Positions 7,743-16,099 of a stretch of 64,000 bases of DNA are shown one piece after another; within the stretch, counting starts at the first letter, position 1; each line of letters begins with the position of its first letter. Origin of the DNA: Geomonas diazotrophica (GTDB lineage: Bacteria; Desulfobacterota; Desulfuromonadia; Geobacterales; Geobacteraceae); contig NZ_JAHLMF010000003.1 in the NCBI RefSeq assembly GCF_018919385.1, positions 206,001 through 270,000 of the forward strand, in the 5' to 3' direction. Below the pieces are notes generated by a model. It worked only from the letters and a program-made list of their open reading frames with translations, made no database searches and was not told where the DNA came from. Made by a program: the position numbers and the translations under genes.

Positions 7743-9073
7743 ATCAGGCATGGGTTAGCTACCTCCCCGCATTTCTAAGAAAGCGGGTGGAGGGCAGGCA
7801 CGAACTTCAGAAGGTCCTCACCAACGCCGGGTGGCTTTTCGGCGACCGACTGCTCCGAATGGGAGTAGGGCTCTTCGTCGGGATCTGGATCGCGCGCTAT
7901 CTCGGCCCGACCCAGTATGGTCTTTTGAGCTATGCCGCGTCGATGATTGCGGTGTTCTCGGCAGTAGCTGTGCTCGGGTTGGATGCCATTGTCGTTCGCG
8001 AAGTAGTGAAAGAACCAGAGAGAGAGCAGGAGATCCTTGGAACTGTTCTCACACTTCGCCTGCTGGCTAGCTTCATCGCATACATCTTGATGGTAGCTAC
8101 TACGTTCTTACTGCGCCCTGATGACCGTCTGTCTCAGATCTTGGTCGCAATCATGGGATGGGCCATGATTTTTGGTTCCTTTGACACCATTGACCTGTGG
8201 TTTCAGTCGAAAGTTTTGTCAAAGTACGTGGTTTATGCAAAGAATACTGCATTCCTCATCGCCTCTATTGTACGGGTGGTGCTTGTTGTCACTAAAGCGC
8301 CCGTGGTTGCTTTTGCGGCGGCCAACTCATTGGAATTCGGCCTTGCAGCAGTCGGCCTCTGCTGTGTATATCGCAGCAATGGCCAGTTGATAAGCAAACT
8401 CAGAACGAGTTGGGAGCTTGCGCGAAGACTGCTGGGGGACTGCTGGCCCCTCGTCTTATCGAGTGTGGTCTTCATGGTCTATTTACGCATCGATCAGATC
8501 ATGCTTGGGCAGATGGCCACCTCGCATGAACTCGGTATCTATGCCTCGGCTGTAAAAATCGCCGAAATTTGGTTCTTCATCCCGACCGCGATCGTGTCTT
8601 CGGTATTTCCCAATATCGTGCGCGCGAGGGAAGTGGACGAGAAGGAGTTTTATAACCGGCTGCAGAAACTTTACAACCTCCTTGCATTCCTGGGCTACGC
8701 CATTGCCATTCCAACCACGTTTATAGCCAGTGTGGTGGTTCACCTCTTCTATGGTGAGGCATACGCAAGCGCCGCGCCGATGCTGGTGCTCCTCATCTGG
8801 AGTGATGTTTTTGCTAACCTCGCAGTTGCCCGAAACACCTTCTTAATGGCGATGAATTGGACGCGAGTCCTCCTGGTCATGACCTTCTTGGGCGCACTGG
8901 CAAATATCGCATTGAACTTTTGGTGGGTACCGAAATACGGCGGGGTCGGGGCGGCTGCCGCCTCATTGATTTCCTATTGGTTCGCGGCACACGGCGGCTG
9001 CTTTCTTTATAAGCCGTTACGCAGGACCGGTGGCATGTTGACCCGCGCTCTGATCTATCCACGGTTCTGGTAG
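7739..9073 (+). CDS. Wzx-type oligosaccharide flippase
   Basis: This 444-residue polytopic protein has roughly 12 hydrophobic segments and the polysaccharide-synthesis/MOP opening (FGDRLLRMGVGLFVGIWIARYLGPTQYGLLSY). Such proteins flip undecaprenyl-linked oligosaccharide units to the periplasm. The ATG overlaps the pseG stop as ATGA, showing translational coupling. By eye the base composition falls below that of the flanking genes from about 7740 onward, common for O-antigen or EPS export genes acquired by transfer. No Wzy or chain-length regulator is obvious nearby. Confidence 0.9.
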   Translation: MNQAWVSYLPAFLRKRVEGRHELQKVLTNAGWLFGDRLLRMGVGLFVGIWIARYLGPTQYGLLSYAASMIAVFSAVAVLGLDAIVVREVVKEPEREQEILGTVLTLRLLASFIAYILMVATTFLLRPDDRLSQILVAIMGWAMIFGSFDTIDLWFQSKVLSKYVVYAKNTAFLIASIVRVVLVVTKAPVVAFAAANSLEFGLAAVGLCCVYRSNGQLISKLRTSWELARRLLGDCWPLVLSSVVFMVYLRIDQIMLGQMATSHELGIYASAVKIAEIWFFIPTAIVSSVFPNIVRAREVDEKEFYNRLQKLYNLLAFLGYAIAIPTTFIASVVVHLFYGEAYASAAPMLVLLIWSDVFANLAVARNTFLMAMNWTRVLLVMTFLGALANIALNFWWVPKYGGVGAAAASLISYWFAAHGGCFLYKPLRRTGGMLTRALIYPRFW

Positions 9074-9154
9074 CTTGGCTCTGAGAACCGGTACCTCGGA
9101 GATGCTCCTAAGCTATGGCAGCAATAGGAAAGGTTCCAAAGGAGAACCCAGGAA

Positions 9155-10516
9155 ATGTACTTGGATGAATCCATCGTAGGCCTCGCTTCGATGAAGGGGA
9201 AGAAGTTAGATTACTCCGATGTAGACCGGATACAGGATCTATTACGACAAGTGTCGGGTGAGGTTTGTCGTGCAAACGCAATACCGGACCTGCCGTTGGG
9301 CGGAATCGTCAAACCTGGAAGCTCTGTTCTCCTAAAGCCAAACTGGGTTCTTCATCAGAATTTCAGCGGCAAAGGTACTGATTGTCTCGTCACGCACCCC
9401 AATTTTGTTCTGGCGGTGTTAAGAGAGGTCTTTAGCTGCTCTCCCAAAAAGGTGGTCATAGGGGATGCGCCGGTGCAAGGTTGCATCTTCGAAAACATCG
9501 TCACGGACAGTTGGCGAAAAGAAGTCGAAAAAATCGCAACCTGTCCTTATGAAATCGTTGATTTTCGAAGAACCGTTCTTAAAGAGGGCGGGCTGACAGT
9601 TGGACAGGTAAAAGATGCCCGCTCTCAGGATAGATTTCTTCTATTTGACCTAAAAGAGGACAGTCTTCTAGAGCCGGTAAGCAAAAATAACGTAGCATTC
9701 AGAATAACCTGCTACGATCCGGATATTCTTGCTAAACGCCATCATAAAGGCAAGCATCAGTACTTGTTGTGCAAGGAACCCTTTGAGAGCGACGTAATCA
9801 TCAATTTGCCCAAAGTGAAAACCCATAAGAAGGCAGGCCTGACCGCAGCATTGAAGAACTTGGTCGGCATCAATGGAAACAAGGAATACCTGCCCCATCA
9901 TCGTGTCGGAAGCCTTGTAGAGGGGGGAGATTGCTACCGTCAACTCTCGCCTTTAAAAAGAATTGCAGAATATTGTCTGGATGAGGCCAATAGAAACATT
10001 GGAACTCAAACCTGTGCCAGATGGATGAAAGGGTTCGAGAAAGTAATTAAGCTCCGTTCCCGGTTCGGGGATACTGAAATCGAAGGCGGTTGGTATGGCA
10101 ATGATACTGTCTGGCGGATGGCGCTAGACCTGAACAGGATTGCCCTCTACGGTAGGCTTGATGGCACTATGTCAGATGCAAAGCAAAGGCACATCTATTC
10201 CATAGCGGACGGGATCATCGGTGGCCAAGGCGAAGGGCCTCTGGCTCCGACTCCGTTGGACTTAGGGGTCTGCACCTTGGCAGCTTCGTCTGCCTACGCG
10301 GACCTAGTTCACAGTTACCTGCTAGGGTTGGATTTCAGAAAGATCCCACTGGTTAGGGAAGCTTTCGGGGATTTTCGATTCCCGTTGGTTGGGGGTGACG
10401 CGGCAACCTGCCAGGTGGCGGCACAGCAGAGGCTCTATTCGCCGATGGATGTGTCGGCCGAATTTGGACAAAGGGCGGTTCCTGCGCGGGGATGGCAAGG
10501 GCATATCGAGTTATAG
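9155..10516 (+). CDS. DUF362 domain protein
   Basis: The 453-residue protein shows the DUF362 core: VLLKPNWV near residue 58, VVIGDAPVQG near 105, and DVIINLPKVKTHKKAGLTAALKN near 212. The C-terminal region has IADGIIGGQGEGP. Many DUF362 proteins carry a ferredoxin domain, but I see no clustered CX2CX2C motif here. The function is unknown. It lies between the flippase and an ATP-grasp gene, with a good ribosome binding site (AAAGGAG) and lower apparent GC than the housekeeping genes. A role in modifying the polysaccharide or its carrier is conjecture. Confidence 0.85.
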   Translation: MYLDESIVGLASMKGKKLDYSDVDRIQDLLRQVSGEVCRANAIPDLPLGGIVKPGSSVLLKPNWVLHQNFSGKGTDCLVTHPNFVLAVLREVFSCSPKKVVIGDAPVQGCIFENIVTDSWRKEVEKIATCPYEIVDFRRTVLKEGGLTVGQVKDARSQDRFLLFDLKEDSLLEPVSKNNVAFRITCYDPDILAKRHHKGKHQYLLCKEPFESDVIINLPKVKTHKKAGLTAALKNLVGINGNKEYLPHHRVGSLVEGGDCYRQLSPLKRIAEYCLDEANRNIGTQTCARWMKGFEKVIKLRSRFGDTEIEGGWYGNDTVWRMALDLNRIALYGRLDGTMSDAKQRHIYSIADGIIGGQGEGPLAPTPLDLGVCTLAASSAYADLVHSYLLGLDFRKIPLVREAFGDFRFPLVGGDAATCQVAAQQRLYSPMDVSAEFGQRAVPARGWQGHIEL

Positions 10517-10541
10517 CTCCTCATAGATCAAGGAGATTGGA

Positions 10542-11597
10542 ATGTTGATTGGCATACATCCGGATCATGTATGGGGGACCAGCTTCTCCGACAGGTGGAT
10601 ACCGTTTTTGAAAACTCTTGATGTGGACGTCAAGATCTTGGATTTGCTTCGCCAGGACGCACTTGACCAAGTCAAGGGATGCGATGGCGTGATGTGGCGT
10701 TGGGCGCACCGGGCGCAGGACAAGCAATCCGCGAAGATGATCTTGTACGTCATCGAGAAGTATCTTAAGCTCCCAGTCTTTCCCGAAACCAAGACTTCAT
10801 GGCACTTTGATGAAAAGGTGGCTCAGAAATACCTTCTGCAATCCTTGGATGTGCCGCTCCCGGATCAATGGGTCTTCTGGAGTCACGACGACGCGTCTGC
10901 ATGGGCAAAGTGTCAGGCAAAGTATCCGGTGGTCTTCAAACTTTCCGTAGGCGCTGGGGCCTCGAGTGTTGCCAAGGTGGACTCTTGCGCCGAAGCTCTC
11001 TCCTTCGTAGACCGCATGTTCAAAAGGGGAATCTTCCCGATGACCATGAACGAGTTTCGTCATCGGTTCATTCCCGCAAGTCGTCGTGAGGCGAAGAAGT
11101 TTTTGTGTCGTTTCACCGATACTTTTGGTTACATCGCGATGAACCAGTATCCGCGTCTCGATTCGGAATGGTGGAAGCCGGAGATGGGCTACGCGCTATT
11201 CCAGGAATTTCTTCCCAAGAACGAGTATGACACCCGAATAACAGTCATAGGTGACAGGGCCTTCGGGTTCAGAAGATATAACCGGCCCAACGATTTCAGG
11301 GCGTCTGGCAGTGGAAACATAGATTACAATCCTGCCGGCATCGATCTGGAGATGGTGAAAATTGCCTTCGAGACCTCGAAGGCGGCAGGCTTCACGTGCA
11401 TGGCCTACGATTTTCTCTACAAGGACGGGAAACCGGTGGTTTGTGAAATCAGCTACACTTTTGCCGATTATGCCATCCACTCCTGTCCGGGGCATTGGGA
11501 CAGCAACCTCTGCTGGCATGATGGCCAGATGTGGCCGGAGGATGCCCAGATCATAGATTTCGTAGAGTCAATCCGCAGAGGGAAAACTACGTCATGA
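10542..11597 (+). CDS. ATP-grasp family ligase (RimK/carboxylate-amine ligase type)
   Basis: This 351-residue protein has an ATP-grasp pattern: an N-terminal pre-ATP-grasp region, then FKLSVGAGASSVAKV near residue 130 (ATP-binding lysine and glycine loop), QEFLPKNEYDTRITVIGDRAFGF near 225, and the metal-binding end YKDGKPVVCEISY near 300. ATP-grasp enzymes join a carboxylate to an amine or thiol through an acyl phosphate. In a polysaccharide locus it might attach an amino acid to a sugar acid, but no substrate can be read. AAGGAG precedes the ATG, and the end overlaps the next gene as ATGA. Confidence 0.8.
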   Translation: MLIGIHPDHVWGTSFSDRWIPFLKTLDVDVKILDLLRQDALDQVKGCDGVMWRWAHRAQDKQSAKMILYVIEKYLKLPVFPETKTSWHFDEKVAQKYLLQSLDVPLPDQWVFWSHDDASAWAKCQAKYPVVFKLSVGAGASSVAKVDSCAEALSFVDRMFKRGIFPMTMNEFRHRFIPASRREAKKFLCRFTDTFGYIAMNQYPRLDSEWWKPEMGYALFQEFLPKNEYDTRITVIGDRAFGFRRYNRPNDFRASGSGNIDYNPAGIDLEMVKIAFETSKAAGFTCMAYDFLYKDGKPVVCEISYTFADYAIHSCPGHWDSNLCWHDGQMWPEDAQIIDFVESIRRGKTTS

Positions 11598-12814
11598 GGA
11601 TTGGCTTTGTAACCACGGAATACGTGACGGAAGAGCAGAATTACGATGGGGGGCTGTCCAATTACCTTAGTAGGATAAGCCTTGCTTTGAAGAGCAAAGG
11701 GCACGAGCCCGTCATAGTAGTTGCATCGTCATCTAACGGAAGCTTTCGTCACAACGAAGTTGAGGTAAACAGGGTGAAGGCCCTCTGTTACAGCAAAAGG
11801 TTGATGAAGATCCTCCAAATATTCCCTGGCCTCGATTGGAAAGTAGTCAGTTGGCAGCTCAATAGGAGAATTCGAAGGCTTCATCAAGAGCAACCTTTTG
11901 ATGTCGTTCAGTATGCGAGCGTCGGAGCCACGATCCTGTCGCGGCACCAAGATATTCCGTCGGTTGCGAGAATTTCGGGTAATCAGAAACTTTGGGATAT
12001 CGCCTATGAGGAAGCTCCGTCCCGTAAGAAAAGTGCCTACCAGGATCTCGAAATCGCAGGTCTGGGGCGGGCTGATTCGCTGTATGGCCCGAGCAGGGTG
12101 ATTGCGGATTACCTCAAGGCGAATCACGGCTTCGACGTTCAAATCATAGAGTCCCCCTTCGTGCAGGAGTGCAGTGCCTTTAACACTGACGTCTATAGCA
12201 ACATCCGTTCGAGAGTTGCCGGCGACTACCTCCTGTTTTTCGGATCGTTGGGGCTCGCCAAGGGGGTCAAGACCATAGCCGACATGGCGCATGATCTCCT
12301 CGAAAAGTATCCAAAGCTGAGCATGGTCTTTGTGGGCAAGGACATGGGGTACAATGGTCAGCCTATCATGAGCTATGTGTTGGAAAGAGCCGGAGAGCAT
12401 GCCGATAGAATAGTCTGGCACGACAGGGTCAAGCATGAGCAACTCTATCCTGTTATCGAAGGGGCAAAACTGGTCCTGTTGCCCTCGAGGATCGACAACT
12501 TTCCCAACTGCTGTGTCGAGGCCATGGCTTTCAAAAAAGTCGTGATCGGGACCAAAGGCGCCAGCTTTGAACAGTTGATAGATGATGGCATCAGCGGACT
12601 GTTGTCCATTCCCGACGATCCACAGAGTCTGCTTGCTGTGGTGACAAAGGCCCTGGACATGCCGGAGCAAGAGCTTCAAGAGATCGGCGAGCGATCGTCA
12701 CGGCGCGCAATGGAGCTGTCACCGGAAAAGATAGTTGAGCAGTTGCTGGCGTACTATAAGGACGTAATCGAGCGCACCAAGGCCAAAGAGATCAAGGCCG
12801 GACGGGTGCAGTAG
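11594..12814 (+). CDS. Family 4 glycosyltransferase
   Basis: The 406-residue GT-B enzyme starts MRIGFVTTEYV and has a YDGGLSNYL loop near residue 16, as in many GT4 proteins. The donor-site region VLLPSRIDNFPNCCVEAMAFKK lies near residues 295-316. The ATG at 11594 overlaps the ATP-grasp stop by 4 nt. An upstream in-frame start at 11531 lies inside that gene and is not needed. It probably adds one sugar of the repeat unit; linkage and donor are unknown. Confidence 0.88.
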   Translation: MRIGFVTTEYVTEEQNYDGGLSNYLSRISLALKSKGHEPVIVVASSSNGSFRHNEVEVNRVKALCYSKRLMKILQIFPGLDWKVVSWQLNRRIRRLHQEQPFDVVQYASVGATILSRHQDIPSVARISGNQKLWDIAYEEAPSRKKSAYQDLEIAGLGRADSLYGPSRVIADYLKANHGFDVQIIESPFVQECSAFNTDVYSNIRSRVAGDYLLFFGSLGLAKGVKTIADMAHDLLEKYPKLSMVFVGKDMGYNGQPIMSYVLERAGEHADRIVWHDRVKHEQLYPVIEGAKLVLLPSRIDNFPNCCVEAMAFKKVVIGTKGASFEQLIDDGISGLLSIPDDPQSLLAVVTKALDMPEQELQEIGERSSRRAMELSPEKIVEQLLAYYKDVIERTKAKEIKAGRVQ

Positions 12815-12815
12815 G

Positions 12816-13973
12816 GTGGCCGGTTTGTCAAAAACCCTGCGCGGGAAGAAGGTCGTTTTCGTCTTTGGAAGTCTCGACCTAGGCGGCGCTGAACGACGCG
12901 GGCTCCTGCTGGCGGATTACCTCCAAAAATGCACTGGGGCCGTTGTCCAGGTCATCGGGTTGAACGACACGCCCGGCCGGCTTTCTTCCCTGTGCGATCA
13001 GCTTGGCATATCCTGGTGGGGCGTCCGCTTTCATTGGGGACTCAGGCGTCGTGTTACTTCTTTTCTCAGGGCGGTTCAGGCTGTCCGCCGGGGCGAACCG
13101 GACATCGTCCTTTCCTATACTCGTGTCCCTAATTTGGTCTGTGCCTGGGGGAAAAGGTGGCTCGGAGCGAAGTTGCTTGTATGGAACCAGGCGGATGAGG
13201 GACTACTGCTGAACGGCTCCTTCGCATTTCGTGTCGCGGCTGAGGCGCCTGACTGCTTTATTTCCAATTCAATGGGGGGGCGGGCCTTCCTGATGGAAAC
13301 CTACGGCATCTCCCCGGACAAGGTCAACGTGGTACCAAACGGCGTCGCAATGGCCACGCCGCGGCTGGGAAGGGCTGAGTGGCGTAGTCAGTGGGACGTC
13401 GCCTTGGAAGTACCGGTTGTCGGAATGGTCGCCAACCTCAGCGTCTACAAGGACCACGACACCTTGGTCCGTGCCTGGGGCCGGGTCATCGCTGCCGGTT
13501 GGAAGCAGCCGCCTGTTCTGGTACTCGCCGGCAGGTGTGACGGTACTGAGCAGGGGCTGAAAGCTCTGGCCCATGACTTGGGCATTTCTGAGCAGTTGAA
13601 GATCATTGGTGCAGTTGATGATGTGGCGGGCCTGCTTCAGGCACTCGATCTCTTTGTCTATTCTTCCCGAAGCGAAGGCGTCCCAAACGGCGTGCTCGAG
13701 GCAATGGCATCCGGCTTGGCGGTAGTTGGCACCGATATTCCGGGCATACGAGAGGCGGTAGGCCCGGAGGGGGTGGCATACCTGACTCCCGTAGGCGACT
13801 GCGACGCGATGGCTGACCGGATAATAGAGTTGCTGCGGGAAAAAGCAGCCAGGCAGCAGGTGGGGCAGACGCTGCGGGAGCGGGTCGAGCAGAGCTTCTC
13901 CCTTGAGGTCATGTGCCGGAGGTCGGAGGACGTGATCGCCAGTGCCTTTCGTCATTATCAAAGGAAGGATTAG
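12816..13973 (+). CDS. Family 4 glycosyltransferase
   Basis: The 385-residue GT-B protein has VVFVFGSLDLGGAERR near residue 12 (the glycine-rich acceptor-side loop) and SSRSEGVPNGVLEAMASGLAVV near residue 282 (the EX7E-type donor site). The start is GTG one base after the previous stop. Codon choice and GC return to the high-GC style of the window. It acts in the cytoplasm at the inner membrane on a lipid-linked oligosaccharide. Confidence 0.9.
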   Translation: MAGLSKTLRGKKVVFVFGSLDLGGAERRGLLLADYLQKCTGAVVQVIGLNDTPGRLSSLCDQLGISWWGVRFHWGLRRRVTSFLRAVQAVRRGEPDIVLSYTRVPNLVCAWGKRWLGAKLLVWNQADEGLLLNGSFAFRVAAEAPDCFISNSMGGRAFLMETYGISPDKVNVVPNGVAMATPRLGRAEWRSQWDVALEVPVVGMVANLSVYKDHDTLVRAWGRVIAAGWKQPPVLVLAGRCDGTEQGLKALAHDLGISEQLKIIGAVDDVAGLLQALDLFVYSSRSEGVPNGVLEAMASGLAVVGTDIPGIREAVGPEGVAYLTPVGDCDAMADRIIELLREKAARQQVGQTLRERVEQSFSLEVMCRRSEDVIASAFRHYQRKD

Positions 13974-13990
13974 CTGGGAGATGGGTAAGC

Positions 13991-15178
13991 ATGACGGTCC
14001 TTGAGAAAGATATGATCGCGGTGCGGTTGAACACGAGCCCCTTGGTGCGCAGTGTCGCGACACTCGGATGCCTGCTCGGCAGGATGATGCCCGTTCGCAA
14101 AGGGGCTCCCCTCTTCTTTTTCTACCCCTTCTTCCACGTGGGGGGGGCGGAAAAGGTGCATGCGGCGATCGTTCGGTGTTTTGCGGGGGAACACCCCTGG
14201 GTATTTTTTACCAAGAAGTCCGCCAATGACGGATTCCTTCCCTTATTTGGAACCAAGGCACGGCTTTGTAACCTTTGGCAGCTCTTGAAGTACGGCTACC
14301 CGCTGAGTGTCGGGATTATGGCCGGGTTTATCAACAAGCACGACAAACCCATCGTCTTTGGCTGCAACAGCCTCTTTTATTATCTGCTCCTTCCCTACTT
14401 GAGGAAGGAGGCCCGTTGCATCGACCTCATCCATGCCTTCGGCGGGGGCTCGGAACATTTCAGCCTTGGAGTGGCCGAGAGGCTTGACGCACGGATTGCA
14501 ATCAACGAGCGGACGGTAAACGACCTAAAGGCACAGTACCGCGCCAACGGCATGTCTGATTCATTGGAAAACCGGATTGTCTTGATCGAAAACAGTGTCG
14601 ACGTGCCGGATGAACTGTCACCTAAAATGCGGGGCACGACGTTGAAGGCGCTTTACGTCGGCAGGGGGTCTGAGGAAAAAAGGGTGCATCTTGTGGGGCG
14701 GGTAGCCTCGCGTTGCCGGCAACGCGGCATCCCCGTTGATGTCGTCATCGTAGGGGATGCCCTGCAGGCCGTCGAGGAACCGGATCGCGTCAATTGCACC
14801 TTTCTTGGGGAAATATCGGATCAAGAGCAACTGCAGGCCGTGTATCGCGATGCGGACCTGCTGCTCCTTACCTCCAGCCGCGAAGGATTTCCGATGGTGA
14901 TCATGGAAGCCATGGCTTTCGGAGTGGTGCCCGTCTCGACCACCGTGGGAGGAATCCCATCCCATGTCCACTCGGGAACCAACGGCTGGCTGGTCCCGGA
15001 GGCCGCGGATGAAGGGGAAATCGTGGACCGGATGTGCGAAATGGCCGCCGCCATGTGCGAAGAGCGCGACCTGCTCGAGAAGTTGTCACGAAATGCCTAT
15101 TCCTATGCGAAGAAGCATTTCAGCGGGGAATCCTTTTGCGCCGCCTACCGTGGTCTTCTCTTAGGTGAAAGATGCTGA
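13991..15178 (+). CDS. Family 4 glycosyltransferase
   Basis: The product has 395 residues from the ATG at 13991, which follows GGGAGATGGG. A longer in-frame ORF back to 13913 overlaps the previous gene and lacks family sequence. The acceptor loop FFYPFFHVGGAEKVHA is near residue 40. The donor-site segment LLTSSREGFPMVIMEAMAFG is near residue 295. It overlaps the next gene by 7 nt. The N-terminal 35 residues before the GT-B fold are unusual but short. Confidence 0.88.
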   Translation: MTVLEKDMIAVRLNTSPLVRSVATLGCLLGRMMPVRKGAPLFFFYPFFHVGGAEKVHAAIVRCFAGEHPWVFFTKKSANDGFLPLFGTKARLCNLWQLLKYGYPLSVGIMAGFINKHDKPIVFGCNSLFYYLLLPYLRKEARCIDLIHAFGGGSEHFSLGVAERLDARIAINERTVNDLKAQYRANGMSDSLENRIVLIENSVDVPDELSPKMRGTTLKALYVGRGSEEKRVHLVGRVASRCRQRGIPVDVVIVGDALQAVEEPDRVNCTFLGEISDQEQLQAVYRDADLLLLTSSREGFPMVIMEAMAFGVVPVSTTVGGIPSHVHSGTNGWLVPEAADEGEIVDRMCEMAAAMCEERDLLEKLSRNAYSYAKKHFSGESFCAAYRGLLLGERC

Positions 15179-16092
15179 TATCGATCCTCGTACCGGTGTT
15201 CAACTGGGACATATCAAGGCTGATTGCCTCACTTCTGGCAGAGATAGATACACCCGCTTTAGAGGGACTGGTCGAACTCATTGTCGTAGACGACGCATCT
15301 ACCGATGCCGCGCTTCTTTCCAAAAACAACGCCTTCCTGGCCAGCAATTCCCGGCCCTGCTTAAGATATCTTCCGGCCAGGGAAAATCTTGGGCGTGCCA
15401 GGGTCCGCAACACGTTGGCGGCAGAAGCTAGCGGCCGTTTTCTGCTGTTTCTTGACTGCGATGTACTCCCCGACTCCGGCGATTTCATCGGCAAGTACCT
15501 CTTCTGTGCAGAGGCGGACAGCCATGACGTCGTATGCGGAGGAATAAGTTACCGCACGAGAGTGATGCTTGGCACCGAGTTTGACTACCACGCCTACCTT
15601 GGCAATCGCAAAGAGGTAAAATCTGCCGCTGACAGGAACAAGGAACCCTGGCGCCACATTCTCACCTCCAACATCATGGTCAGAAAAAGCGTCTTTGAGT
15701 GCACCTCTTTCGACGAGCGCTTTACCGGCTATGGATACGAAGACATCGAATGGGGGGTACGCTTATCGAGGGAGTACCGGATCCTGCACATCGATAACAC
15801 GGCATCGCACCTCGGTCTGGTGTCGAAGATAACCACTTATGACAAGATGCGGGCGTCCGTACGCAACTATCTGCTTCTTAAGGAGCTCTGCCCGGGTGCT
15901 TTTCACGCCTCGACGATCAGTAAACTGGTTTCTCTTTTGACGGGCCTCAGCGAATCGTTATTGGAGAAAATCGATGTCATATTGAAGAGCATGTTCTTGA
16001 GTCAAAGTCGTAACGATGTGGCATTTTTGCTCTATCAATTTAATTTTGCAGTGTTACTAGCACTCGGAACAAAACGAGCTGCACGGCGGTAA
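15172..16092 (+). CDS. Family 2 glycosyltransferase
   Basis: The 306-residue GT-A enzyme opens with MLISILVPVFNWD. It shows VVDDAST near residue 38, the metal-binding FLDCDV near residue 91 and the galactosyltransferase-like GYGYEDIEWGVRL near residue 185, which in this class contacts donor and acceptor. The ATG at 15172 lies inside the last codons of the preceding gene. It is the last glycosyltransferase before the acylation cassette, 7 nt upstream of the ligase gene, so the cassette is probably on the same transcript. Confidence 0.9.
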   Translation: MLISILVPVFNWDISRLIASLLAEIDTPALEGLVELIVVDDASTDAALLSKNNAFLASNSRPCLRYLPARENLGRARVRNTLAAEASGRFLLFLDCDVLPDSGDFIGKYLFCAEADSHDVVCGGISYRTRVMLGTEFDYHAYLGNRKEVKSAADRNKEPWRHILTSNIMVRKSVFECTSFDERFTGYGYEDIEWGVRLSREYRILHIDNTASHLGLVSKITTYDKMRASVRNYLLLKELCPGAFHASTISKLVSLLTGLSESLLEKIDVILKSMFLSQSRNDVAFLLYQFNFAVLLALGTKRAARR

Positions 16093-16099
16093 ATCTAAC

